This document shows positions 46,262 through 57,397 of a stretch of 64,000 bases of DNA, piece by piece (the first letter of the stretch is position 1; each line of letters starts with the position of its first letter). A program made the translations under genes and the position numbers. Under the pieces are notes generated by a model. The model worked only from the letters and a program-made list of their open reading frames with translations, searched no databases and was not told where the DNA came from. The stretch is taken from positions 807,888-871,887 of the forward strand of contig NZ_JAJEWP010000001.1 of assembly GCF_020687825.1 (NCBI RefSeq), given 5' to 3'. Origin of the DNA: Fluctibacter halophilus. GTDB taxonomy: Bacteria > Pseudomonadota > Gammaproteobacteria > Enterobacterales > Alteromonadaceae.

Positions 46262-46885
46262 TCAATCGATTTGCATCGCTCGGTATTCGCCGCTTTGCAG
46301 TCCGTCCAGTGTCCATTGTCCAACCCGGTAGCGGATCAGGCGCAACGTCGGATAGCCGACGTGTGCCGTCATGCGACGCACCTGACGGTTACGACCTTCA
46401 GTAATGGTCAATGATAGCCAACTGGTGGGGATGGATTGGCGAAACCTTACCGGTGGATTGCGCGGCCACACGTCAGGGGCGGGGATGGCCTCAACCTTGG
46501 CAGGGGCTGTTTTGCCGTCTTTCAGTACCACGCCTTTGCGCAACGCGTCGAGCGCAACGCTGTCCGGAATGCCTTCAACCTGAACCCAATAGGTCTTTTC
46601 GGTCTTGTGGCGGGGGCTGGCCAGGCGGTGTTGTAGTTGGCCGTCATTGGTCAGCACCAGCAAGCCTTCACTGTCCCGGTCCAGTCGGCCGGCCGGATAA
46701 ACATCTGCGACCGGAATATAATCCTTCAGGGTTGCGCGGCCTTCCTGATCAGTAAATTGAGTCAGCACATCAAAAGGTTTATTGAACAACACCACTTTGG
46801 GATGCAGTGGTCTGGGGCGACGGGTTACACTGCGCTTTTTTTGTGGTGTGCGCTTGTCCGGCATATTTTTTGTCCTGGTTTTCAT
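46262..46885 (-). CDS. rluE: 23S rRNA pseudouridine synthase E
   Basis: This 207-residue RsuA-family pseudouridine synthase corresponds to RluE, which modifies U2457 of 23S rRNA. The catalytic Asp is in [18 protein letters not shown] (about residue 70). The later motif [31 protein letters not shown] is characteristic. There is a basic N-terminal tail ([20 protein letters not shown]) but no S4 domain, as expected for RluE. A second ATG seven codons in is an alternative start. It is located between mnmA and icd, divergent from icd, as in E. coli; nudJ, which lies between mnmA and rluE there, is absent. Confidence 0.94.
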   Translation of the reverse strand: MKTRTKNMPDKRTPQKKRSVTRRPRPLHPKVVLFNKPFDVLTQFTDQEGRATLKDYIPVADVYPAGRLDRDSEGLLVLTNDGQLQHRLASPRHKTEKTYWVQVEGIPDSVALDALRKGVVLKDGKTAPAKVEAIPAPDVWPRNPPVRFRQSIPTSWLSLTITEGRNRQVRRMTAHVGYPTLRLIRYRVGQWTLDGLQSGEYRAMQID

Positions 46886-47107
46886 GGTTTACACAATTTT
46901 TTAAGCAATCACCGCGAGTTATTTTGCACTTAACGGTGAATTGTTTATTATCCTTCATCACATTTTGGCGATCCACCGTCTTTCATCCTATCAAACGCAC
47001 AGGACCGGCAAACAAGACCGGGACTGTTTTGACAATGCAACCGTGGATGACAAGGGTGGGTGTCACTCACTAACCGGCAGAGACTGCCGTTAATTCCGAG
47101 GTACACA

Positions 47108-49339
<2,232 letters not shown>

Positions 49340-49346
49340 TCAGTTA

Positions 49347-49364
49347 CGGGGTCTTCGGACCCCG
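49347..49364 (+). other. UUCG-tetraloop hairpin in the icd 3' region
   Basis: CGGGGTC-TTCG-GACCCCG is a perfect seven-pair stem with the extra-stable UUCG loop, just after the icd stop. It lacks a U-tract and is followed 16 bases later by a true terminator. It may protect the mRNA end from exonucleases. Confidence 0.6.
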
Positions 49365-49379
49365 ACAGATTTCAGACAC

Positions 49380-49412
49380 AGAAAAAAGCAGACCATTGGT
49401 CTGCTTTTTTGT
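49380..49412 (+). terminator. Intrinsic terminator of icd
   Basis: AAAAAAGCAGACC-ATT-GGTCTGCTTTTTT is a strong symmetric hairpin, probably shared with the convergent cspD. Confidence 0.9.
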
Positions 49413-49437
49413 TAAGTCTGTTCTCAGTCAGGTCTAA

Positions 49438-49656
49438 CTAGCGATCAGGGTCGTCGGCAATACCGATATTTTCGGCATGCAAACCTTTGGGGCCTTGTTG
49501 CACATCAAAGGTCACTTCCTGCCCTGCTTTGAGTGAGCGGTATCCTTCCATTTGAATTGTTGAATAATGGGCGAATACGTCTTCACCACCGTCATCGGGG
49601 ATGATAAACCCGAATCCTTTCGCGTTGTTAAACCATTTGACTTTGCCAACCGCCAT
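49438..49656 (-). CDS. cspD: Cold-shock-like protein CspD
   Basis: This 72-residue cold-shock-domain protein binds single-stranded nucleic acid; E. coli CspD inhibits replication in stationary phase. The sequence GKVKWFNNAKGFGFI contains RNP1, DVFAHYSTIQ is RNP2, and the acidic-poor tail AENIGIADDP matches CspD rather than CspA. The ATG at 49656 follows AGAGGAAGCAGAAGT. It is divergent from clpS, an arrangement conserved in E. coli, where CspD itself is degraded by Lon. Confidence 0.94.
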   Translation of the reverse strand: MAVGKVKWFNNAKGFGFIIPDDGGEDVFAHYSTIQMEGYRSLKAGQEVTFDVQQGPKGLHAENIGIADDPDR

Positions 49657-49863
49657 ACTTCTGCTTCCTCTGTATCCCTTGAACTGACACTTCTTTGCCC
49701 CCACAATAGATCGTAAGGGCGGATCGCTTTCCTACTGCAGAATGAAAAGGTCACAGTTAAAAATGTAGGTTTTTTGACCACATTATGTCAAGGCGAATTT
49801 CCGGAATTAATGAAAAAGTAAAAAAACCATCGTTTTTTACACCAGCGGCACTATTATTTTGAT

Positions 49864-50184
49864 ATGAGTAAGCAAAACACCATCAGTATCGACCGTGAAC
49901 GACAACTTGACACGGTGAAAAGGAAAGTTCAGCCACCGCCGATGTATAAGGTGGTCCTGAATAATGATGATTACACGCCGATGGATTTTGTGATTGAAGT
50001 GATCATGCGCTTTTTTAACATGGATGCCGAAAAAGCCAATCAGTTGATGCTGACCGTGCATTATCGGGGCAAAGCGGTTTGCGGTATTTTCACCGCAGAA
50101 GTGGCTGAAACGAAAGTGATGCAGGTTAATCAGTATGCTCGAAAACATCAGCATCCGTTGATGTGCTCGATGGAACAGGCGTAA
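49864..50184 (+). CDS. clpS: ClpS adaptor of the N-degron pathway
   Basis: This 106-residue adaptor recognises N-terminal Leu, Phe, Tyr and Trp and hands the proteins to ClpAP. The conserved core is [20 protein letters not shown] (residues about 24-43, the NDD being the alpha-amino-group site), then ADKAN-like helix [30 protein letters not shown]. The upstream sequence has no evident ribosome site, and an AT-rich -10-like element lies about 14 bases before the ATG, so the leader may be very short. It is followed by clpA after 19 bases. Confidence 0.96.
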   Translation: MSKQNTISIDRERQLDTVKRKVQPPPMYKVVLNNDDYTPMDFVIEVIMRFFNMDAEKANQLMLTVHYRGKAVCGIFTAEVAETKVMQVNQYARKHQHPLMCSMEQA

Positions 50185-50203
50185 GCAGTAAGAGGGTCCG
50201 TTA

Positions 50204-52471
50204 ATGTTGAACAAAGATTTAGAGCAAACCCTGAACGAGGCATTTATATTTGCCCGTGAGCACCGCCATGAATTTATGACGGTCGAGCACCTGTTGTTGG
50301 CATTGCTGGACAACAAATCCGCCCGAGAGGCACTGAAAGCCTGTGGCGCCAATATTGATGTGATTAAAGGCGAGCTAACGGATTTCGTGAAAGACACCAC
50401 GCCATTGCTGCTGGAAGAACAACTGGAGGAGCGGGAAACTCAACCAACCCTCGGCTTCCAGCGCGTATTGCAGCGTGCGGTGTTCCATGTTCAATCATCT
50501 GGTAAGGACGAAGTGACCGGCGCAAATGTGCTGGTGGCGATTTTCAGTGAGCAGGAATCTCAGGCCGTTTATATTCTCAAAAAGGCCGACGTTACCCGTC
50601 TTGACGTGGTCAACTTTATCTCCCACGGCGTCAGCAAAGCCGATGATGAAGGCAGTGCGGTTGAAGGGGATGAGGAGCACGTTGAGGGCGAAGAACAAGA
50701 GTCCGTGTTATCCCGCTATTCAACCAACCTGAACGTGCAGGCCAAAGAAGGCAAGATCGATCCTCTGATTGGCCGTGATCTGGAATTGGAGCGGACCATT
50801 CAGATTTTATGTCGTCGGCGTAAAAACAACCCGTTGCTGGTGGGTGAAGCCGGGGTAGGTAAGACCGCTATCGCTGAAGGCCTGGCTTACCGCATCGTTC
50901 AGGAGCAGGTGCCGGATGTCATCGCCGATGCCACGGTATATTCGCTGGATTTGGGTGGTCTGCTGGCCGGTACCAAATACCGCGGCGATTTTGAAAAACG
51001 CCTGAAAGCGATTTTGCGTGAATTGACCAAGGATCCAAACGCGATTCTGTTTATCGATGAGATCCACACCATCATTGGCGCCGGTGCCGCGTCCGGTGGG
51101 GTGATGGATGCCTCCAACCTGCTGAAGCCTAAACTCAGCAGTGGCGAACTGCGCTGTATCGGTTCTACCACCTACCAGGAATACCAGGGCGTGTTCGAGA
51201 AAGACAGAGCATTGGCGCGACGTTTCCAGAAAGTCGACATCGTCGAGCCCAGTGTGAGCGACACCACCAAAATTCTCATGGGTCTGAAATCACGCTATGA
51301 AAAGCATCATAGCGTCAGGTTTACCCAAAAAGCGCTGCGTGCGGCGGCGGAACTGTCGGCCAAATACATCAATGAACGTCACCTGCCGGACAAAGCCATC
51401 GATGTGATGGACGAGGCGGGGGCGAGTCAGCGGTTACTGCCGACGTCAAAGCGTAAAAAGACCATCAATGTGGCGGATATTGAGCACATCATTGCCAAAA
51501 TTGCCCGTATTCCAGAGAAATCGGTCTCAGCATCCGACAAAGAAGTGCTGAAAAACCTGGGTCGCAACCTGAAAATGGTGGTGTTTGGTCAGGACAAAGC
51601 CATTGAAAGCCTGACCGATGCCATTCGTCTTTCCCGCTCCGGGTTAGGCAACGAAGAGAAGCCGATTGGTTCTTTCATGTTTGCCGGCCCGACCGGGGTA
51701 GGGAAAACCGAAGTGACCCAGCAACTGGCCAAGATCATGGGCGTCGAACTGGTGCGTTTTGATATGTCAGAGTATATGGAACGTCACGCCGTGAGTCGCT
51801 TGATTGGTGCGCCTCCTGGCTATGTCGGGTTTGACCAGGGCGGGTTGTTAACCGACGCGGTGATCAAGCACCCATACTCCGTTGTGCTGCTGGATGAAAT
51901 TGAAAAGGCCCACAGTGACATCTACAACATTTTGTTGCAGGTTATGGACCACGGGACCCTGACCGACAATAATGGCCGCAAGGTCGATTTCCGCAACGTT
52001 GTACTGGTGATGACAACCAATGCCGGTGTGCAGGAAACGGTGCGTAAGTCTATTGGCTTCAAGCAACAGGATCACAGTCACGATGCGTTGTCTGAAATCA
52101 ACAAGGTGTTCACGCCCGAGTTCCGCAATCGACTGGATGGGATCATTTGGTTCAATCACCTTGAACCTGACGTCATTCTGCAGGTGGTCGACAAGTTTAT
52201 TATTGAACTGCAAGCTCAGCTGGACGTGAAAGGCGTGTCGCTGGAAGTCAGTGAGCCGGCGCGGCAATGGTTAGCCAAACAAGGTTATGACAAAGCAATG
52301 GGTGCCCGCCCAATGGCTCGGCTGATCCAGGAGAAGGTCAAAAAAGAGTTGGCCAATGAATTGTTGTTCGGTTCATTGGTGGACGGCGGTACAGTGAAAA
52401 TTGGCCTTAAAAAAGGCGAATTAACCTTCGATTGTAAATCCCAGGCCAAAGCGTCGGAAAAAGAAACCTGA
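50204..52471 (+). CDS. clpA: ATP-dependent Clp protease ATP-binding subunit ClpA
   Basis: This 755-residue AAA+ unfoldase pairs with ClpP. It has an N-terminal Clp repeat domain (residues 1-140), an acidic linker (DDEGSAVEGDEEHVEGEEQE), a first AAA+ module with Walker A GEAGVGKTAIAEG and Walker B LFIDEIHTIIGAG, a second module with GPTGVGKTEVTQQL and VVLLDEIEKAH, and the ClpP-binding loop region IGFKQQDHSHD. It works with ClpS immediately upstream and with the Aat and Bpt transferases encoded just downstream. It is followed by a strong terminator. Confidence 0.97.
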   Translation: MLNKDLEQTLNEAFIFAREHRHEFMTVEHLLLALLDNKSAREALKACGANIDVIKGELTDFVKDTTPLLLEEQLEERETQPTLGFQRVLQRAVFHVQSSGKDEVTGANVLVAIFSEQESQAVYILKKADVTRLDVVNFISHGVSKADDEGSAVEGDEEHVEGEEQESVLSRYSTNLNVQAKEGKIDPLIGRDLELERTIQILCRRRKNNPLLVGEAGVGKTAIAEGLAYRIVQEQVPDVIADATVYSLDLGGLLAGTKYRGDFEKRLKAILRELTKDPNAILFIDEIHTIIGAGAASGGVMDASNLLKPKLSSGELRCIGSTTYQEYQGVFEKDRALARRFQKVDIVEPSVSDTTKILMGLKSRYEKHHSVRFTQKALRAAAELSAKYINERHLPDKAIDVMDEAGASQRLLPTSKRKKTINVADIEHIIAKIARIPEKSVSASDKEVLKNLGRNLKMVVFGQDKAIESLTDAIRLSRSGLGNEEKPIGSFMFAGPTGVGKTEVTQQLAKIMGVELVRFDMSEYMERHAVSRLIGAPPGYVGFDQGGLLTDAVIKHPYSVVLLDEIEKAHSDIYNILLQVMDHGTLTDNNGRKVDFRNVVLVMTTNAGVQETVRKSIGFKQQDHSHDALSEINKVFTPEFRNRLDGIIWFNHLEPDVILQVVDKFIIELQAQLDVKGVSLEVSEPARQWLAKQGYDKAMGARPMARLIQEKVKKELANELLFGSLVDGGTVKIGLKKGELTFDCKSQAKASEKET

Positions 52472-52491
52472 AATCAGGTGCACTAACGTCA

Positions 52492-52524
52492 TAAAAAAAG
52501 CCCGGTATCAGCCGGGCTTTTTTG
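52492..52524 (+). terminator. Intrinsic terminator of clpSA
   Basis: AGCCCGG-TATCAG-CCGGGCT (about 52499-52518), preceded by an A-run and followed by TTTTTT; also suitable for the convergent infA. Confidence 0.9.
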
Positions 52525-52542
52525 TCACAACAAGGCAGAAGA

Positions 52543-52785
<243 letters not shown>

Positions 52786-52832
52786 TCAAAATAGCCGCGC
52801 AGATTTTGCCCAATTCACCCGACGCTGTAAAG

Positions 52833-53534
52833 TCAAACCTCTGTTTTTTTGCTGACTCGGTGCCATTTATTGTCAAAAAAGCGCTCATGTGGGTAAAAAC
52901 GCGCCTTATAGTTCATTTTTTGACAGGCATCGATCTGGTAACCCAGGTACAGGAAATCCAGTTGCCATTGTTGTGCCTGTGTAATTTGTTGCAAAATCGC
53001 CAGTGTGCCTATTGAGCGATGCGCGTATGTCGGGTCAAAAAAGGTGTACAACGCTGACAGGCTATTGGGAAACCGATCCGTGACCGCAACCACCACCAGT
53101 TGACCGTCATCATAGCCTTCAATAAACAGCGGTTCAGACCAACTGCACTGCACAAAGCTTAGGTATTGTGCCCGTGTCGGAGGGTACATGCTACCGTCCT
53201 TGTGTCGTGCGCAGATGTACTGGTCATAAAGCTGATAGTAGGCATCCTTGTCCGTATGGCTGACCTGCCAGCGCAATCCTTGATTGCGCTGCAGAATGCG
53301 TCGCTGGCTGCGCGACGGTGTAAAGGCACTGACCGGTATTCGGATGGCCTGACAGGCACTGCAACGGGGACAGTGAGGGCGGTAGATTTGTTCGCCGCTG
53401 CGTCTAAAGCCCGAAGCAACCAGCATTTCTGCTGTGTGTGGGGTAATGGGACTGTCAGCCACGTGCACCAGCAGCTGTTCATCCTGGTCGGGCAGATAGC
53501 TGCATCCGAACTGTTGGGTCAGTCCGAATTTCAC
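52833..53534 (-). CDS. bpt: Aspartate/glutamate leucyltransferase (Bpt)
   Basis: This 233-residue N-degron transferase adds Leu from leucyl-tRNA to N-terminal Asp or Glu. The N-terminal Cys region FGCSYLPDQDEQLLV, the Cys-rich segment RPHCPRCSACQAIRIP and the GNAT-type core YLSFVQCSW and ALYTFFDPTYAHRSIGTLAIL match Vibrio Bpt, which is also 233 residues. The start is GTG at 53534, overlapping the aat stop in GTGA; an upstream extension inside aat was rejected. This coupling puts both transferases in one transcript. Confidence 0.94.
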   Translation of the reverse strand: MKFGLTQQFGCSYLPDQDEQLLVHVADSPITPHTAEMLVASGFRRSGEQIYRPHCPRCSACQAIRIPVSAFTPSRSQRRILQRNQGLRWQVSHTDKDAYYQLYDQYICARHKDGSMYPPTRAQYLSFVQCSWSEPLFIEGYDDGQLVVVAVTDRFPNSLSALYTFFDPTYAHRSIGTLAILQQITQAQQWQLDFLYLGYQIDACQKMNYKARFYPHERFFDNKWHRVSKKTEV

Positions 53535-54241
53535 GGCGTATATTCCAAGGATTGTGGAGTATAGGTATTGTTCGCAACAGGCATGTCTTGTAACACCGAT
53601 AGCTCTGCGAGAAACGTGGCTCGTGACATGGCCTTGCACCCCAGACTTTGCAGGTGAGGCGTTGGCATCTGGCAATCGATTAGGTGACCGCCGTGTGTTA
53701 TCAGGTGCCTGACAAGATAGAAAAAGGCCATTTTCGAGGCATCAGCCTGATGACTGAACATCGACTCGCCGCAAAACACAGCACCGACGGCGACACCGTA
53801 TAGGCCACCAACCAGCTCCCCCTGTTCAGACCATATTTCAACGCTGTGCGCATCACCGCTGCGATGCAATGCCCGGTAGGCGGCTTGCATGTCTTGCGTG
53901 ATCCAGGTGCCTGATTGATTACGAGGAATGTTGGCGCATTGCTCAACGACCTTGTCGAAGGCGTGGTTGAGGGTCGCTGTGTGAGCTGTTGTGCGCAACC
54001 GTTTGCGCAGGCTTCGACTGCAATGAAACGCTTCAGGTACCAACACGCCGCGGGGATCCGGAGACCACCACAAAATGGGCTCTCCGTCACTGTACCAGGG
54101 GAAAATACCCTGGCGGTAGGCTTCCCTGAGACGAGGCACACTGAGATCGCCGCCAAAGGCCAACAGCCCATTGGGGTCGTCCAGTGAATACTGGGGGGAG
54201 GGAAAGCACAGCTGTTGATCGAGTTGGTGTAATGCAATCAT
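53531..54241 (-). CDS. aat: Leucyl/phenylalanyl-tRNA-protein transferase
   Basis: This 236-residue enzyme adds Leu or Phe to proteins with N-terminal Lys or Arg, making them ClpS substrates. Typical features are FPSPQYSLDDPNGLLAFGGDLS, the AYRQGIFPWYSDGEPILWWSPDPRGVL block, ESMFSHQADASKMAFFYLV and LIDCQMPTPHLQSLG. The ATG lies directly after the U-tract of the trxB terminator and no Shine-Dalgarno sequence is visible, so translation initiation must be unusual or a promoter lies within the trxB end. It is coupled to bpt by a GTGA overlap. Confidence 0.95.
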   Translation of the reverse strand: MIALHQLDQQLCFPSPQYSLDDPNGLLAFGGDLSVPRLREAYRQGIFPWYSDGEPILWWSPDPRGVLVPEAFHCSRSLRKRLRTTAHTATLNHAFDKVVEQCANIPRNQSGTWITQDMQAAYRALHRSGDAHSVEIWSEQGELVGGLYGVAVGAVFCGESMFSHQADASKMAFFYLVRHLITHGGHLIDCQMPTPHLQSLGCKAMSRATFLAELSVLQDMPVANNTYTPQSLEYTP

Positions 54242-54242
54242 G

Positions 54243-54272
54243 ACAAAACGGCCCCTTGACGGGGCCGTGAAT
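54243..54272 (-). terminator. Intrinsic terminator of trxB abutting the aat start
   Basis: ACGGCCCC-GTCA-AGGGGCCGT on the minus strand is followed by TTTTG; the aat ATG begins four bases after this T-run. Confidence 0.85.
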
Positions 54273-54299
54273 AACTGACGTCTATGGATCCGTTATAGT

Positions 54300-55385
<1,086 letters not shown>

Positions 55386-55543
55386 CTATCCCAATCGTCT
55401 CGACTGATTGTCGGAATACTTAACAGTAGCTGTATTTCTTGGCATGGTTGAATTTATATGTTGTTGAATATAAAGGAATAAATAATATTGGTATTAAATG
55501 TGCTTGTATGTCTTCACTACTCTTTTTGATTGCAGGTGCCATC

Positions 55544-56173
55544 ATGAAATTTTCTACCAAGTTATTCCTATCCGGACTACTCGCGTTATCTGCCTCCACT
55601 GCTTCAGCCAGTCTGATCACAACGGCTGACTTTAACGAGCAGTTGTCATTGCCTACCTTGGTGGGTCCTGACGTACGTGAGTTTGAAGTGCTTGGTGCCG
55701 CTGTTGGTGCTGGTAATGAACTGACCGATGCGAACGAAATCGCCAATCCCGGTGGATACAGTGGCCATGCCAACATGGATTTGGATCAGTCTGGCTTGCT
55801 AACCCTGACCGGCCAGGAGCCCGCAGGTTTTGCCGATTATCAACTGGCAGTGTTCACGTTGACCAATATTTTGTTCGATACGTCTACAGTGATCGCCGGT
55901 GTGACGGTGATCGGTCAGGGTAACGAAATTTTTGATGGCCAGAATCAGACGTTGTTCCCCATCCCGTCAGTATCCTTCACCGACAATTCGGTCACCATTA
56001 CTTACCATGTGGGTCAGCAAAGCATCTCTGATGAGTTTAATTTTGGTCAGGATTTGCAAGCCCAGTTTCAACTGGTGATGCGTGATGTACAGGGTCAGGT
56101 GCCTGAGCCGGCTTATCTGGGCCTGACCGGTCTGGTATTGCTGATGCTGAGCATGCGTCGCAAACATCACTGA
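55544..56173 (+). CDS. PEP-CTERM sorting-domain protein
   Basis: This 209-residue secreted protein has a signal peptide (MKFSTKLFLSGLLALSASTASA) and a C-terminal sorting signal: VPEP motif, hydrophobic helix (YLGLTGLVLLMLSM) and basic RRKHH end. This tripartite tail is processed by an exosortase, normally in bacteria that make a linked exopolysaccharide. The middle region, LITTADFNEQLSLPTLVGPDVREF onward, is beta-rich and Thr/Asn/Asp-rich with no recognised catalytic domain. The ATG at 55544 was chosen because the signal peptide begins there. No exosortase gene is in the window. It has its own terminator and seems monocistronic. Confidence 0.88.
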   Translation: MKFSTKLFLSGLLALSASTASASLITTADFNEQLSLPTLVGPDVREFEVLGAAVGAGNELTDANEIANPGGYSGHANMDLDQSGLLTLTGQEPAGFADYQLAVFTLTNILFDTSTVIAGVTVIGQGNEIFDGQNQTLFPIPSVSFTDNSVTITYHVGQQSISDEFNFGQDLQAQFQLVMRDVQGQVPEPAYLGLTGLVLLMLSMRRKHH

Positions 56174-56197
56174 TTTCGCCTTACTCCGCGAATTAAG

Positions 56198-56232
56198 AAC
56201 CCGCACTGATTAGGCCCAGTGCGGGTTTTTTC
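56198..56232 (+). terminator. Intrinsic terminator of the PEP-CTERM gene
   Basis: AACCCGCACTG-N8-CAGTGCGGGTT followed by TTTT, 24 bases after the stop. Confidence 0.9.
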
Positions 56233-56359
56233 GTTTTGATATTCAATTTGTGGGCGTTTTTATCTTTTCTATAACATTTGGTTTTGGCGAAGTTTGCCGA
56301 TTCGCGTTACCCTTAAATGACTGTTCGGCATTTGCCGCCACCATGGGGTTCCTGTAGTT

Positions 56360-56812
56360 ATGTCCATGTCTGTCACAACCTTGCTTAAAAGCGGTCAGCA
56401 ATACATGCGTACCTGGCCCATGCAGAAGGAACTGTATAGCCTTTTTCCTGAGTGCAAAGTCATCAAGGCGACCCGTTTCGCCAATATGGTGATGCCACCG
56501 GCGGCGGTGGTGTGCAGCATGTTGCTTTATCAAGCCAATGGGGCGGATGCGATCCCTCAGATATTAACGGTCATGGCGGTGTTTCTCAGTATTCCGCTGC
56601 AGGGCGTGTTGTGGCTGGGGCATCGCGCCAATCAGGCGTTACCGCCTTCCATGCGGCGTTGGTATTTTGAAGTGCAGCAGAAAATGCGCAGTGAAGGGTG
56701 CTTTGTCGGCCATAGTGGGTCTGACAGTAAATTGCGCTATATGGAACTCGCCCGCTTACTGAAGACGGCCTTCGATGAATTAGACCGGGTATTTACCCGC
56801 CAGTGGTTCTAA
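56360..56812 (+). CDS. yfbV: YfbV/DUF412 membrane protein
   Basis: This 150-residue UPF0208 family protein has two membrane helices in the middle (MVMPPAAVVCSMLLY and ILTVMAVFLSIPLQGVLWLG) flanked by cytoplasmic parts. Family segments are TLLKSGQQYMRTWPMQKELYSLFPECKVIKATRFA and ALPPSMRRWYFEVQQKM. E. coli YfbV affects chromosome macrodomain insulation of the Ter region; the mechanism is not clear. A second ATG two codons later is an alternative start. Confidence 0.92.
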   Translation: MSMSVTTLLKSGQQYMRTWPMQKELYSLFPECKVIKATRFANMVMPPAAVVCSMLLYQANGADAIPQILTVMAVFLSIPLQGVLWLGHRANQALPPSMRRWYFEVQQKMRSEGCFVGHSGSDSKLRYMELARLLKTAFDELDRVFTRQWF

Positions 56813-56847
56813 GTTAATCGGATCGCTATCAAATAGCGATTGTGCTG

Positions 56848-57351
56848 TCAGTTCTGCCTTGTGAGCGCGTCACCACAGGTCTTGCATACGTACCGTAACT
56901 GGTTGCGTGCCACCTTGTTGTGTCGTCGCACCGTCAGTCTCACCGGTCCACAGGCGCATTGATACAAAAACGTTCGACCTTCTACACGCCGGGTGTCGAA
57001 ACCATGGGTGACCTTGGGCGGCAAACCAAACAATCCTCTCATCAGTGTCTGCCATTCTTTGCCGTGGGGCTTGACGCGTCCATGCTGCTGGTAGACCAGA
57101 ATATGGCAAAGCTCATGGGGGATCACCGTGTGTTCGAAGGCTTCGATATTGTCCGCCAGTAAAATCGGATTAAGGCGTATTTCATTGCGCGACAAATGGG
57201 CACTGCCGGCAATTTTACCCCGTTGATTAAACAGCAAAGTCGGCACGTCAATTGAAAAGGGCAGTTGCGTTTGCGCTTCTGCAATACATTTGTTCAGTCG
57301 CCGCTGGGCTCGAAGTTGGAGTGTTTGTGTCATTGGTCTAAATGAGTTCAT
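56848..57351 (-). CDS. sprT: SprT-family zinc metalloprotease-like protein
   Basis: This 167-residue SprT-like protein has the zinc motif HELCH in TVIPHELCHILVYQQHGRVKPHGKEW, and a C-terminal zinc-ribbon-like segment (YQCACGPVRLTVRRHNK, YVCKTCG). Eukaryotic Spartan relatives cut DNA-protein crosslinks; the bacterial role is not established. The start at 57351 directly follows the U-tract of the sppA terminator and has no Shine-Dalgarno; the next ATG (57333) would give 161 residues and is also plausible. Similarity to E. coli SprT (165 residues) does not decide between them. Confidence 0.88.
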   Translation of the reverse strand: MNSFRPMTQTLQLRAQRRLNKCIAEAQTQLPFSIDVPTLLFNQRGKIAGSAHLSRNEIRLNPILLADNIEAFEHTVIPHELCHILVYQQHGRVKPHGKEWQTLMRGLFGLPPKVTHGFDTRRVEGRTFLYQCACGPVRLTVRRHNKVARNQLRYVCKTCGDALTRQN

Positions 57352-57379
57352 AAAAAAGCCACGCTGAGCGTGGCTTTTT
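57352..57379 (-). terminator. Intrinsic terminator of sppA abutting sprT
   Basis: AAAAAGCCACGCT and AGCGTGGCTTTTT (plus-strand reading) form a strong hairpin; the minus-strand U-tract runs straight into the possible sprT ATG at 57351. Confidence 0.88.
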
Positions 57380-57397
57380 GAAACGCTAACAAGCTGC

